DNA of 64,000 nt from JABDBE01 sp049585795. GTDB lineage: Bacteria > Acidobacteriota > Terriglobia > Terriglobales > Acidobacteriaceae. The position numbers were made by a program, and so were the translations under genes. The first letter of the stretch is position 1. The number at the start of each line of letters is the position of its first letter. The notes under the pieces were generated by a model that worked only from the letters and a program-made list of their open reading frames with translations, searched no databases and was not told where the DNA came from. Where the stretch lies: contig JBAVAQ010000026.1 of the NCBI GenBank assembly GCA_049585795.1, positions 1 through 64,000 on the forward strand. The letters are read 5' to 3'. This document shows positions 33,033-41,100 of this stretch, in pieces.

Positions 33033-33497
33033 TCAATCGGTCTTCTGGTAAACATCCGGGCGGTGAAGCTCCATGTAGTTCTGAGGCTTCTTCAGAGGCT
33101 CGAACCCAAGCTTCGAGTATAGCCCGTGAGCGTCTCGGGTGACCAAACTCCAGCGGCGCAATCCCTGCAATTGAGGATGCTGCATCACGCATTCCATCAG
33201 CCATTTGCCCAAGCCGTGGCCGCGGAAGGACTCCAGCACAAATACGTCTCCAATATAAGCGTAGGTGGCATAATCGGAGATCACGCGCGCAAACCCGACT
33301 TGCTTGCCCTCTGCGTACAATCCGAAGCACAGTGAGTTCTCGATGGAACGGGCGACGACATCCCGCGGGATGCCCTTGGCCCAGTAGCACTCGGTTAGGA
33401 AACCATGGACGAGATCTAGGTCAATCAGTGCGGGATCGGTGCTAACGGTGAACTCGCCCTTGCAATACTCTAGCAATTGGCATTTGGCACTTAGCAT
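33033..33497 (-). CDS. GNAT family N-acetyltransferase
   Basis: 154 residues. The acetyl-CoA loop is visible in VFVLESFRGHGLGKWLMECV, and the C-terminal part ends AHGLYSKLGFEPLKKP, the usual GNAT closing motif. The substrate is unknown. The first dozen residues (MLSAKCQLLEYC) come from near-repeat DNA (AGTGCCAAATGCCAATTG), so the true start may be a little downstream. It lies 25 bases before glyA on the same strand. Confidence 0.82.
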   Translation of the reverse strand: MLSAKCQLLEYCKGEFTVSTDPALIDLDLVHGFLTECYWAKGIPRDVVARSIENSLCFGLYAEGKQVGFARVISDYATYAYIGDVFVLESFRGHGLGKWLMECVMQHPQLQGLRRWSLVTRDAHGLYSKLGFEPLKKPQNYMELHRPDVYQKTD

Positions 33498-33587
33498 TTG
33501 GCCTCTGAGGTCTCGTGTCGTTTTCCATTTTTCTCATTCTTCAAGTATCGCCCCGGGTCTCTTGGGCCAAATGCTAATTGCTAATTG

Positions 33588-34712
33588 CTAAACGCCGCTC
33601 TCGAATGCGGTTCGCATGAATGACGCCAGATTCCAACCGTCGATGTACTTGTAAGGCGTCTCTCCGGTTGTGTAGTGTCCGCAGGGCAACACTACTACTT
33701 TGTGAGCCAGGCCGTGTCGCGCAAATTCATGCACAGCGCTTCGGGAAAACTCGGGCAGAAATGTGAGATCGTACTTGGCGTAAATAATCAGCGACTTCTT
33801 CCGCCAGCGCGCGAATTGATCGAAGTATGACATGGGGCTCACTGCGCTCCAGAGAATCCGCAGACGTTCGAGATCGATCTGCGTTTCCAAACCTTCCCGG
33901 ATGTGCCGCGTGGATTGTCCGTGCCAGACGACATCGGCAACGTAAGTGGCGGCATGATTGAAAGCCGCCACTTGAATCCGCGAGTCATGGGCGGCGGCGA
34001 GAAACGCGTAACACGAGCCGAGACTCGTGCCCAGGATGCCTAGACGGCGATAGCCCTGGGATTCGAGCCAATCCAGACAGCAGCGAACATCGATCACCGC
34101 CTGGCGGCAAGCGTCGAGCGTGCGTCCGATATTGGCCGAGACGGCGTAATCCGCGCGCAGGATCTCGGGAGGAGTTCGGACGTCGTGGTAAGGCATGGTC
34201 AATCGCAAAACCGAAATGCCCAAAAGATTCAGTACCTGGCACAAGCTGGTGTACGCGAGGGCGTCGGAATTCCAATGCGGCAGCAGCACAATCGCGCGCT
34301 TGCCTCGCGCTGGAAACCAGCGAGCGTTAACCAGGTTATTCTCTGGAAACGGCGTCCGCACGGGCGAGGTGAACCGCAGAAAATCAGCGTGAGTGCCGCG
34401 GACTTTTTCCTCTAGCGCCAGATCGGGCACGGCGCGCGTGCTGAAAACTTGGACCTCTCGCCGCTCCAAGCGGAAATCGGAAGGCTTCTTGTAGGAAAAG
34501 AACTCATCGCTCGAGGCGATAATTCTCCGGTTATATTCGCGTAAGTAACTTTCACCATCTTCCGGAATATGCCCCGGCGCATAGCCGTTGCGACACGGCC
34601 AGTCCCGTGCCCACTCGACGCCCCATTCCAGCGGGCGCACTACGCGGTTGTTGTCCACCGAGGTGAGCCGGGTCTCCCAGTCGTACATCCATTGTGCGTA
34701 GCGTGAGGCCAT
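33588..34712 (-). CDS. Alpha/beta hydrolase, ABHD18-like
   Basis: 374 residues without a signal peptide. A core strand AIVLLPHWNSDALAY is followed by the nucleophile elbow GILGTSLGSCYAF and, near the C-terminus, a possible acid (YAKYDLTFLPE) and a His in VLPCGHYTTGE. The long N-terminal region with the strand pattern before the core resembles the ABHD18/DUF2048 group. The substrate is unknown. Repeats of the GCTAATTGC type occupy the bases just after the stop. Confidence 0.75.
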   Translation of the reverse strand: MASRYAQWMYDWETRLTSVDNNRVVRPLEWGVEWARDWPCRNGYAPGHIPEDGESYLREYNRRIIASSDEFFSYKKPSDFRLERREVQVFSTRAVPDLALEEKVRGTHADFLRFTSPVRTPFPENNLVNARWFPARGKRAIVLLPHWNSDALAYTSLCQVLNLLGISVLRLTMPYHDVRTPPEILRADYAVSANIGRTLDACRQAVIDVRCCLDWLESQGYRRLGILGTSLGSCYAFLAAAHDSRIQVAAFNHAATYVADVVWHGQSTRHIREGLETQIDLERLRILWSAVSPMSYFDQFARWRKKSLIIYAKYDLTFLPEFSRSAVHEFARHGLAHKVVVLPCGHYTTGETPYKYIDGWNLASFMRTAFESGV

Positions 34713-34965
34713 TTAGCTCGAATATAACAAACACTCGGCGCGGTAGTATTGGCAACAACAGCGAGTGGGGAACAAGGGCATTAAGCGGGGCTTAACGGAT
34801 ATGTTTTGTAAAAGTCTCTGTATTCCGCGAGGTTTCTCCGCCCACTCTGCACCTGGTCTCATCGCTCTCCGCGATTCAACGCTTGCCTTTGCAGAGGACC
34901 TCAAAATCTTAAGACGCAGAGAGCGCTGAGAACGGCCGCAGAGTGCGCGGAGACTGGTGCCGTCT
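34713..34965. repeat. Repeat-rich gap between hydrolase and alr
   Basis: Segments such as GACGCAGAGAGCGCTGAG and CCGCAGAGTGCGCGGAGA, with the opposite-strand CTCTGTATTCCGCGAGG, form a degenerate GCAGAGA-type repeat block typical of the interspersed sequences seen elsewhere in this window. No gene is visible. Confidence 0.35.
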
Positions 34966-36138
34966 CTAGCTGCCGTACTTTCTGGGTACGCGCTTCGAGA
35001 TTCCGCAAAGAATTTCGTAGGGCACGGTGTCGGAAAGCGCAGCGTGTTCCCTGGCGTCGACGCTCAGGCCATCGGTAGCGCCGAGCAGAATGACTTCGTC
35101 GCCCACGGAAACTCCAGGCAGCCCGGTTACGTCGACAAGGGTCAGGTCCATGGAAATCCGTCCGACAATGGGCGCATAGTGCTCGCCCACGATCACCCGT
35201 CCTTGAGAAGAGACCTTTCGGTTCAAACCGTCCGCATATCCCACGGGAAGGACTGCGATGCGGGCAGCGGCCTTCGTGACATAGATGCCGCCGTATCCGA
35301 GCGCTTGATTGGCACGCATATCTCTCATGGAAAGAATGCGCGTCTTCCAGGTCAAAACCGGTTTTACCGTAAGCCGCAATCCAGTACCACTGACTTCGCG
35401 GCCGGCACGTTCAAAAGGCAAATAGTATCCGTACAGCGCAATTCCCGGCCGGACCATGGTGTTCCACGATTCGGGGCGCGAGATCACGGCTCCGGTGTTC
35501 GCCGCATGAATCAGTGGTGGATCGAAGTCTTCGGTTCGAAGAAGCTTGCGGACCTCCGCGAAAGACTTCAACTGTGCCGCCACCGAGGGCTCGTCCAGGA
35601 CCTCCGATGAAGCGAGGTGAGTAGACAATCCCTCAAGCACCAAATGTGGTGACGCCTTCAGCGCGGAACAAATTCGCGGTAGGTCTTCGGGGGCAACTCC
35701 GAGCCGTCCCATGCCGGTGTCCACTTTCAGATGGATGGGATGCTTCGGCACCCCGAGGATGGTGGCAGCCCTTTCGAACAATTCGATTTGCCCGGTTTCC
35801 CAAATGGTTGGAGTCAATTGCAGGCGAATGATTTCTTCCTCTTCGCCGCGCCAAAAACCGGTCATCAGCAGGATGCGTCCGTGGATGTCAGCTTCGCGAA
35901 GGGGAATGGCCTCGTCCAGCGAGGTCACACCGAACCAGCGGGCTCCTTCCTGTTCGAGTGCCCGCGCGCATTCGACCGCACCGTGCCCATAGGCATCCGC
36001 TTTCACGATGGCGCAAACTGTCACGGCGGGACTTATGTGACGCTGCACGGCGCGAAAGTTCTGCCGCAAGGTTCCCAGCGAAACCTCAGCCCATGTGGGC
36101 CGAGTGGCAGTTCGCTTGGCAATTTCGATGGTGGCCAC
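34966..36138 (-). CDS. alr: Alanine racemase
   Basis: This PLP enzyme makes D-alanine for peptidoglycan. The PLP-lysine motif AIVKADAYGHGA is near residue 45, the second catalytic tyrosine region is ANQALGYGGIYV, and the C-terminal domain carries VGYADGLNRKVSSQGRV and IVGRISMDLTLVDVT. 390 residues, normal. The gene stands alone on the minus strand downstream of tonB. Confidence 0.96.
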   Translation of the reverse strand: MATIEIAKRTATRPTWAEVSLGTLRQNFRAVQRHISPAVTVCAIVKADAYGHGAVECARALEQEGARWFGVTSLDEAIPLREADIHGRILLMTGFWRGEEEEIIRLQLTPTIWETGQIELFERAATILGVPKHPIHLKVDTGMGRLGVAPEDLPRICSALKASPHLVLEGLSTHLASSEVLDEPSVAAQLKSFAEVRKLLRTEDFDPPLIHAANTGAVISRPESWNTMVRPGIALYGYYLPFERAGREVSGTGLRLTVKPVLTWKTRILSMRDMRANQALGYGGIYVTKAAARIAVLPVGYADGLNRKVSSQGRVIVGEHYAPIVGRISMDLTLVDVTGLPGVSVGDEVILLGATDGLSVDAREHAALSDTVPYEILCGISKRVPRKYGS

Positions 36139-36227
36139 TTGCCTTAGATTATAGCGGCCACTGCGGCTCCAGCAGGTTACTGCCGTACTACTCCCTGCGA
36201 CGGCTATTTGGGTTTTTCAAAACTACT

Positions 36228-36966
36228 TCAACTACCGCCCGAGAGCATGAAGTTCACTGTGACCTGGGTTTCTACCTCTACCGGCTCGTTGTTCAGGTAA
36301 TACGGACGATAGCGCCACTGCAAAACGGCGTCGATGGCGGATTTGACCAGCAGGAGAGGGCCGCCGACCGCTTGCAGATTTTCAATCTTGCCCTCGCGGG
36401 AGATCATGGCACGCAAGACTACGATTCCCTGAACACGCGCCTGTCGCGCCAGGGCGGGGTATTGCGGCTGCACGCGGTAAATGAGATTTCCTTCCATCAT
36501 GCGGGAAACGCGAGGCGGATGAGCAGACGGCGTTGGCGGAGGCGGTGGCACGATAGCATTCAGCCCGCTTCCAATCGAGTCCAGTGCGCCATTGCGAGCT
36601 GCGGGATCGCCAGTCCCGCCGGACACTCCCAATCCATTCAGATTGACCGGTGGCGGAGCAATTGATTCGTCAATGTTCAAAATCTGTCGCTGCACAGAAG
36701 GTGGAGCAATCACGCGGCCATCCGATGACATGTTGCTGGTTGCTTCACGAGTGTTTCGCGCGGATGCCGGCGCGGGAGGCGCCGGTGGCGGAGCCGGTGC
36801 GATCAGCGCGGCCAACGATTGCAATTGTGGCAGACCTTGCGTGTAAAGCAGCGGGAGCAGAAGCGCCAGCCACCGCGACCGCTTGCATGGCAAACGAAAC
36901 CAAAGTTGTCCAACGGCATCGAGAACGGTCCGTCCACGGAGTGTCGAGAAGAGAATCAGCGAACAT
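36228..36966 (-). pseudogene. tonB: Energy transducer TonB gene with a frameshift
   Basis: The start is an ATG at 36966 with a perfect GGAGGT 4 bases upstream, giving MFADSLLDTPWTDRSRCRW and TTLVSFAMQAVAV, the usual opening of acidobacterial TonB proteins. Around 36865-36880 the sequence must shift by one base to continue as LALLLPLLYTQGLPQLQ, then a Pro-rich linker and the TonB C-terminal domain (YPALARQARVQGIVVLRAMI ... VLQWRYRPYYLNNEP). One extra base within GGTGGCTGGCGC explains it. As read, full-length protein is not made. A sequencing error or programmed shift cannot be excluded. Confidence 0.75.
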
Positions 36967-37042
36967 GGTGACCTCCAGAGTTTTGCTTCTCCCTAAAGAC
37001 ACCGCTGTGCGGTCTGGAGGGCGCGAGGCAGGGGTGCTTACA

Positions 37043-37075
37043 CAAAAATAAAAAGCCGCCTTTGGGGCGGCCTTT
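37043..37075 (-). terminator. Intrinsic terminator after skp
   Basis: On the minus strand the hairpin GCCGCC-CCAAA-GGCGGC is followed by TTTTTATTTTT. It lies 34 bases after the skp stop and separates skp from tonB. Confidence 0.85.
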
Positions 37076-37108
37076 CTGGAACTTTCGTCGTGCTTGGGGT
37101 GTCGCGAG

Positions 37109-37816
37109 TTACTTGGGAGGCGGAGTTGTGGTTGCCGGTTTGGTCCCGCTGCTCGGCGCCGCGGGCCTTGTGCCGGTGGCCGCAGGTCTGGAGGCCGCGG
37201 GGCGGGCCGGGGCAGGAACGCCCGATTGCAGGTTGTAGGCGTCGACGATCGCCTTGGTGATATCGACGGAAGGACCGGCCCAGAGCACAGGTCCTTGCGG
37301 CCAGGGATTGGAAGTGTCCATAATCAGGCCGAATCCCTTATCGCCCGCATACTTCACGATAATGGGAGCCATCTTTTGCAGGATGCGTTGAGCGATCTCA
37401 TTTTGCTGCGCCTGAGCATCATCGCGAGCATCCTGCACGCTGCGCTCAAGCTTTTTCTGTTTATCCTCGACTTGCTTGACCAGGGTGGCGCGGGAATCTT
37501 CGCTGAGCTTGTCGTTGGTCAGTTGTTTCTTCAGGCTCTCAACTTCGTCGTTCATGCCCTTCAACTCAGTCTGCTTGGGCTCGAGCTTCTTGCTGAGCGC
37601 CTCGAAGTCGCGCTGGCCTTCATTACTGGCGAAGATCGCCTGCTCGATGTTGATCGTACCGATTTTATTTGCCGAGCCAGCGGCGGTGGTATCGGGTGCG
37701 CTGGCAGCACTCGGAGCCGCGGGCAATCCGGGGTCCGCGCTGGCAGTTTGAGCCAGGGCGGTAACCGATAGAACAAATACTGTGGCCAGAAGAAATCGCG
37801 GAAGCTTTCTTGTCAT
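37109..37816 (-). CDS. skp: OmpH/Skp-family periplasmic chaperone
   Basis: 235 residues with a signal peptide (ending near TALAQ). The Skp core is the strand KIGTINIEQAIFASNEGQ, then a long coiled-coil hairpin (SKKLEPKQTELKGMNDEV to DARDDAQAQQNEIAQRI), then the closing strand GFGLIMDTS. Unlike Skp of E. coli it has a Pro/Ala/Thr-rich tail of about 40 residues (PARPAASRPAATGTRPAAPS). The chaperone keeps outer membrane proteins soluble for BamA, which is encoded just upstream. Confidence 0.85.
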   Translation of the reverse strand: MTRKLPRFLLATVFVLSVTALAQTASADPGLPAAPSAASAPDTTAAGSANKIGTINIEQAIFASNEGQRDFEALSKKLEPKQTELKGMNDEVESLKKQLTNDKLSEDSRATLVKQVEDKQKKLERSVQDARDDAQAQQNEIAQRILQKMAPIIVKYAGDKGFGLIMDTSNPWPQGPVLWAGPSVDITKAIVDAYNLQSGVPAPARPAASRPAATGTRPAAPSSGTKPATTTPPPK

Positions 37817-38097
37817 GGGATTGCTTGAACTCCTTGGGAATTGTATCGGGAATCTCGCTTTAGGTCTTTTTCACGGACCATGCTGGGTCCCGCCCCGAAG
37901 CAACCAGGCCGTGTGATCAAACGGGGAAGGCAGACCTTAACCTCCAGCGTCTCACGCTAAATCTGAAACGTGATGACCACCCCGTACTATTCGATTTTCA
38001 GGGTGCTGTACATGTCATTATAGGAACACAGTTGCCTGAACGTCAAACTGACGGGCACGAATTCTCGACCGCCCTAACACTTGATGCCCAAGCCTGC

Positions 38098-41016
38098 CTA
38101 GAATGTCGTCGCCACGGTGAAGCGGAACGTCTTGCGCGGCTCTCGGAGCTGATAGGGGGGAGAAAAAGAATTCCGGGCGAGCTGATACGTGTAATCTCCG
38201 GCGGCGCCTGCGGGGAACATGCCGCGAGTGATCGGAATCGGAGCATTCACGATAGTGTCCAAACGTAGCGGGTTATATGCCCAGTAGACTCGGAATGGCG
38301 CGTTGACCACCGGCAAGAACACTTGCAACTCCAGGCCAGTGGACATTCTGGGAGTCCAGTTTGTCCCCGGCACCGGATGCAGATACTGGGAGAACTTTTG
38401 CGTGGTTCCGCCGATGCAATTCAGACCGACGTCGAGCGCGGGACAACCAAAAATTGTGCTGTTGATCAGATCGTACTGTCCATCGTTGATTTTCAACTGG
38501 GAGGGCCGCAAGATCGGTTCCACGCCCATATCGATGAACGGCGCCAGGGCCACCGGACCGGCGATCGTGATTCGGTACTCCAGATTGCCAACCAGGCTCA
38601 GATCACCGCCGGGGAAGACGATCTGGTCCAGCGGAACCGGGATCGTATAAGCCCCTTGCAGGGGATTGGCCGGATTCTTAGGGACAATGGAACCATCTGG
38701 ATTGCGCAACTGGATTGAAGTCGTGTTGGGCAGAAATGCCACGGGCGAGATGGAGCGTATATCAAAGCCCCGCAAATCGTTTTCGCCGCCGTCGTAGAAG
38801 CGCTGAAAGGGCGGAGGCACCAAACCGTCATATCCCGTCAGAAAAGACCCTTGAAAGTTAAAGCCGATGGTATTGCGCCTCTTCTGCATCGGTTTCCAAT
38901 GAGTATATTTCACGATAGGACGAATTGTTTTGACCGTCCCACCGATGCCGGCAAATTCGCTGGCCACATAGAAACTGCTGCCCTTGTGGGGATAGAGCGC
39001 TCTGTCCAGAGAGTTTATAGAAAAGCTGGGAGTAATCTTGCTGGTGATGATGCCGTTGAGAGCGTTGGGGCCGCTGATACCGCTGAACGAGAGGTAATTG
39101 AAAAGCGTCTGCGACGCGGTAGTGAGCGCCACGATCGACGAGTCATCGTAGGAATAACTGATCCCTACGCGTTTGAAGGAGCGGTGCAGCGGATACGACA
39201 GGTTAACCGCAAAGCCCCGGCTGGATTGGGTGTAGTTCTGCAGGTTCTCCTGCAATTCCGCTGGCAGGTTGATCGCCTGCCCGCTAAGGATGGCCGCTTG
39301 CCGCGCCTGATCGTAAGTGAACTTCGTGAAGTAAACCGTAAAGCCTAACTGCAGCGGACGATCGAACAGGTAAGGTTGCGTGAAGCTGAATGAAACGTTG
39401 CGTTGCAGGTTGCCGATATTCGCTTGCATGCTCAGGGTTTCACCCAGGCCCAGAAAGTTGTTGGTGCTGTAGCTGAGCCCGATAAATGTACCCGCCAAAC
39501 CGCTGACCCCGCCGCTCAATCCGATGCTGTTCTTTCCCTTCTCCTTAACTTTCAGCGTGAGATCGACCGTGCCATCTTTTTCGTTCAGGTGGCGCTCCGT
39601 CACGTTGGGATCATCGGGCTTCAAATTGTCGAAAAAGCCCAACTGATTCAGCCGCTGGATACTGAGCTCCCAAAGCTGCTGGTTGTAGACCTGGCCTTCT
39701 TCCAGAACGATCTCGCGGCGTATCACCTTGTCGCGAGTCGTGGTATTGCCCTGGAATTCGATTCGCCGCACGAAGAACTGCTTGCCCTCATCGATGTCAA
39801 TATCGAGAAAGACCAGCTTCTTTTCCTCATCGAAAGTCGTGTTCGGGATCGAAGTGAAATTGATGTAACCAATTTGGCCATAGGCTTTGCCCAGGTTTTC
39901 CAAGCCCTTCGCGATTTTGCTTCGATCAAACATATCACCATCTTTTATCGGAAATAAAGCGCGTAAGGCCTTGGTGTTCTTCACTGCCTTGTTGTTCTTG
40001 AAAGTGATTCCACCCAAGCTGTACTTGTCGCCTTCCTCGATGGGCATGGTAATGTCTACCGCCTTGCCCGGGCCGGATTGGATCAGCGGGATGTGGAATC
40101 CCTTGTGCCCGGTATCATGGATTACTGTCTTCGGCTCCTGGACCAGAACCTTGAAGTAGCCGCGGTTCTGATATTCGGCGCGGACCCGCTCGGTGTCTTC
40201 ATCGAGCTTGGTGGCATCGTAGGTTTTTGAGAACAGATTCTCCAGGAAGATGGAGTGCGGAACTCCGATGGGCTTCAGGTTCTTCATCGCGCTGCGCAGA
40301 ACGCGGCTCTTGACGTGTTTATTCCCTTCGAAAATAATCTTGCCTACTTTGACTTTGGGTCCTTCCTTGATCACGAAGGTGATGCTCACAGCGTTGGGGG
40401 GGATGGGATGAACCTCAGTGCGGATGGTCGAGTACTGCCTTCCGTGTTCGGCGAGCAATTGCTTGATGGTGACTTCGGCCTTCTTCACTTTGGTTGGATC
40501 GTATTGGCTCTCGACTGACAGTCCGACTTTCGCCTCCTTGAAGCGGTCCAGCACGTCGCTTTTGGAGACCGAGCTCAGCCCCAGGTAGTCGATCTCCCGA
40601 ATGGTTGGACGCTCTTTCACAATGATATAGAGAACCCACCCTTTCGGTGTCTGTTCACGCTCAAAGCGGATATCTTGAAAGTAGCCGGTATTCCACAGCG
40701 AGTTGAAATCGCGTTCGAGCGCAGCCGGATCATAGACATCGCCGGTATGAGTGAAAATTCGGGCTTTAATGGTTTCAGCGGGAATACGGCGGTTGCCGCG
40801 AACTTCTACTCCCGCGATCACGTCCTGCTGCCCCGTCGCCCAGGAGCAGAGCAAGAAAAAAGTCAGTAGGCAGCTGAGGAGCGAACTTCTCCTAACCTCA
40901 CAACGCTTTGTAAATGAAGGAGATGGCCTTGCCGTGACAACCTGGGGTCGCCATGCGCGGCCGCGCCTGCCCTCGATAATCGCAGGGCTATCCTGATGAG
41001 TGCGATGAATCGCCAC
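38098..41016 (-). CDS. bamA: Outer membrane protein assembly factor BamA
   Basis: BamA inserts beta-barrel proteins in the outer membrane. A signal peptide (VRRSSLLSCLLTFFLLCSWA) leads into POTRA domains beginning VIAGVEVRGNRRIPAETIKAR, and the C-terminal Omp85 barrel includes FYDGGENDLRGFDIRSISP and ends FRFTVATTF. About 972 residues, longer than E. coli BamA (810). No ATG is available: a GTG at 41016 with GAGG 5 bases upstream is my choice, and a TTG at 41049 is the alternative. skp follows 281 bases downstream, the standard pairing. Confidence 0.93.
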   Translation of the reverse strand: MAIHRTHQDSPAIIEGRRGRAWRPQVVTARPSPSFTKRCEVRRSSLLSCLLTFFLLCSWATGQQDVIAGVEVRGNRRIPAETIKARIFTHTGDVYDPAALERDFNSLWNTGYFQDIRFEREQTPKGWVLYIIVKERPTIREIDYLGLSSVSKSDVLDRFKEAKVGLSVESQYDPTKVKKAEVTIKQLLAEHGRQYSTIRTEVHPIPPNAVSITFVIKEGPKVKVGKIIFEGNKHVKSRVLRSAMKNLKPIGVPHSIFLENLFSKTYDATKLDEDTERVRAEYQNRGYFKVLVQEPKTVIHDTGHKGFHIPLIQSGPGKAVDITMPIEEGDKYSLGGITFKNNKAVKNTKALRALFPIKDGDMFDRSKIAKGLENLGKAYGQIGYINFTSIPNTTFDEEKKLVFLDIDIDEGKQFFVRRIEFQGNTTTRDKVIRREIVLEEGQVYNQQLWELSIQRLNQLGFFDNLKPDDPNVTERHLNEKDGTVDLTLKVKEKGKNSIGLSGGVSGLAGTFIGLSYSTNNFLGLGETLSMQANIGNLQRNVSFSFTQPYLFDRPLQLGFTVYFTKFTYDQARQAAILSGQAINLPAELQENLQNYTQSSRGFAVNLSYPLHRSFKRVGISYSYDDSSIVALTTASQTLFNYLSFSGISGPNALNGIITSKITPSFSINSLDRALYPHKGSSFYVASEFAGIGGTVKTIRPIVKYTHWKPMQKRRNTIGFNFQGSFLTGYDGLVPPPFQRFYDGGENDLRGFDIRSISPVAFLPNTTSIQLRNPDGSIVPKNPANPLQGAYTIPVPLDQIVFPGGDLSLVGNLEYRITIAGPVALAPFIDMGVEPILRPSQLKINDGQYDLINSTIFGCPALDVGLNCIGGTTQKFSQYLHPVPGTNWTPRMSTGLELQVFLPVVNAPFRVYWAYNPLRLDTIVNAPIPITRGMFPAGAAGDYTYQLARNSFSPPYQLREPRKTFRFTVATTF

Positions 41017-41100
41017 TACCTCAGCTAATGGGAGTGTGGAAAACCGCAATTATACGGTAGAGCAGTGGACACCGTCCAAGCACATGCGCCTTAATCGCCC

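Noticed and set aside
36745..37002. Separate 85-codon gene overlapping tonB
   Set aside because: Its N-terminal part is the TonB N-terminus; the rest is an out-of-frame read past the frameshift.
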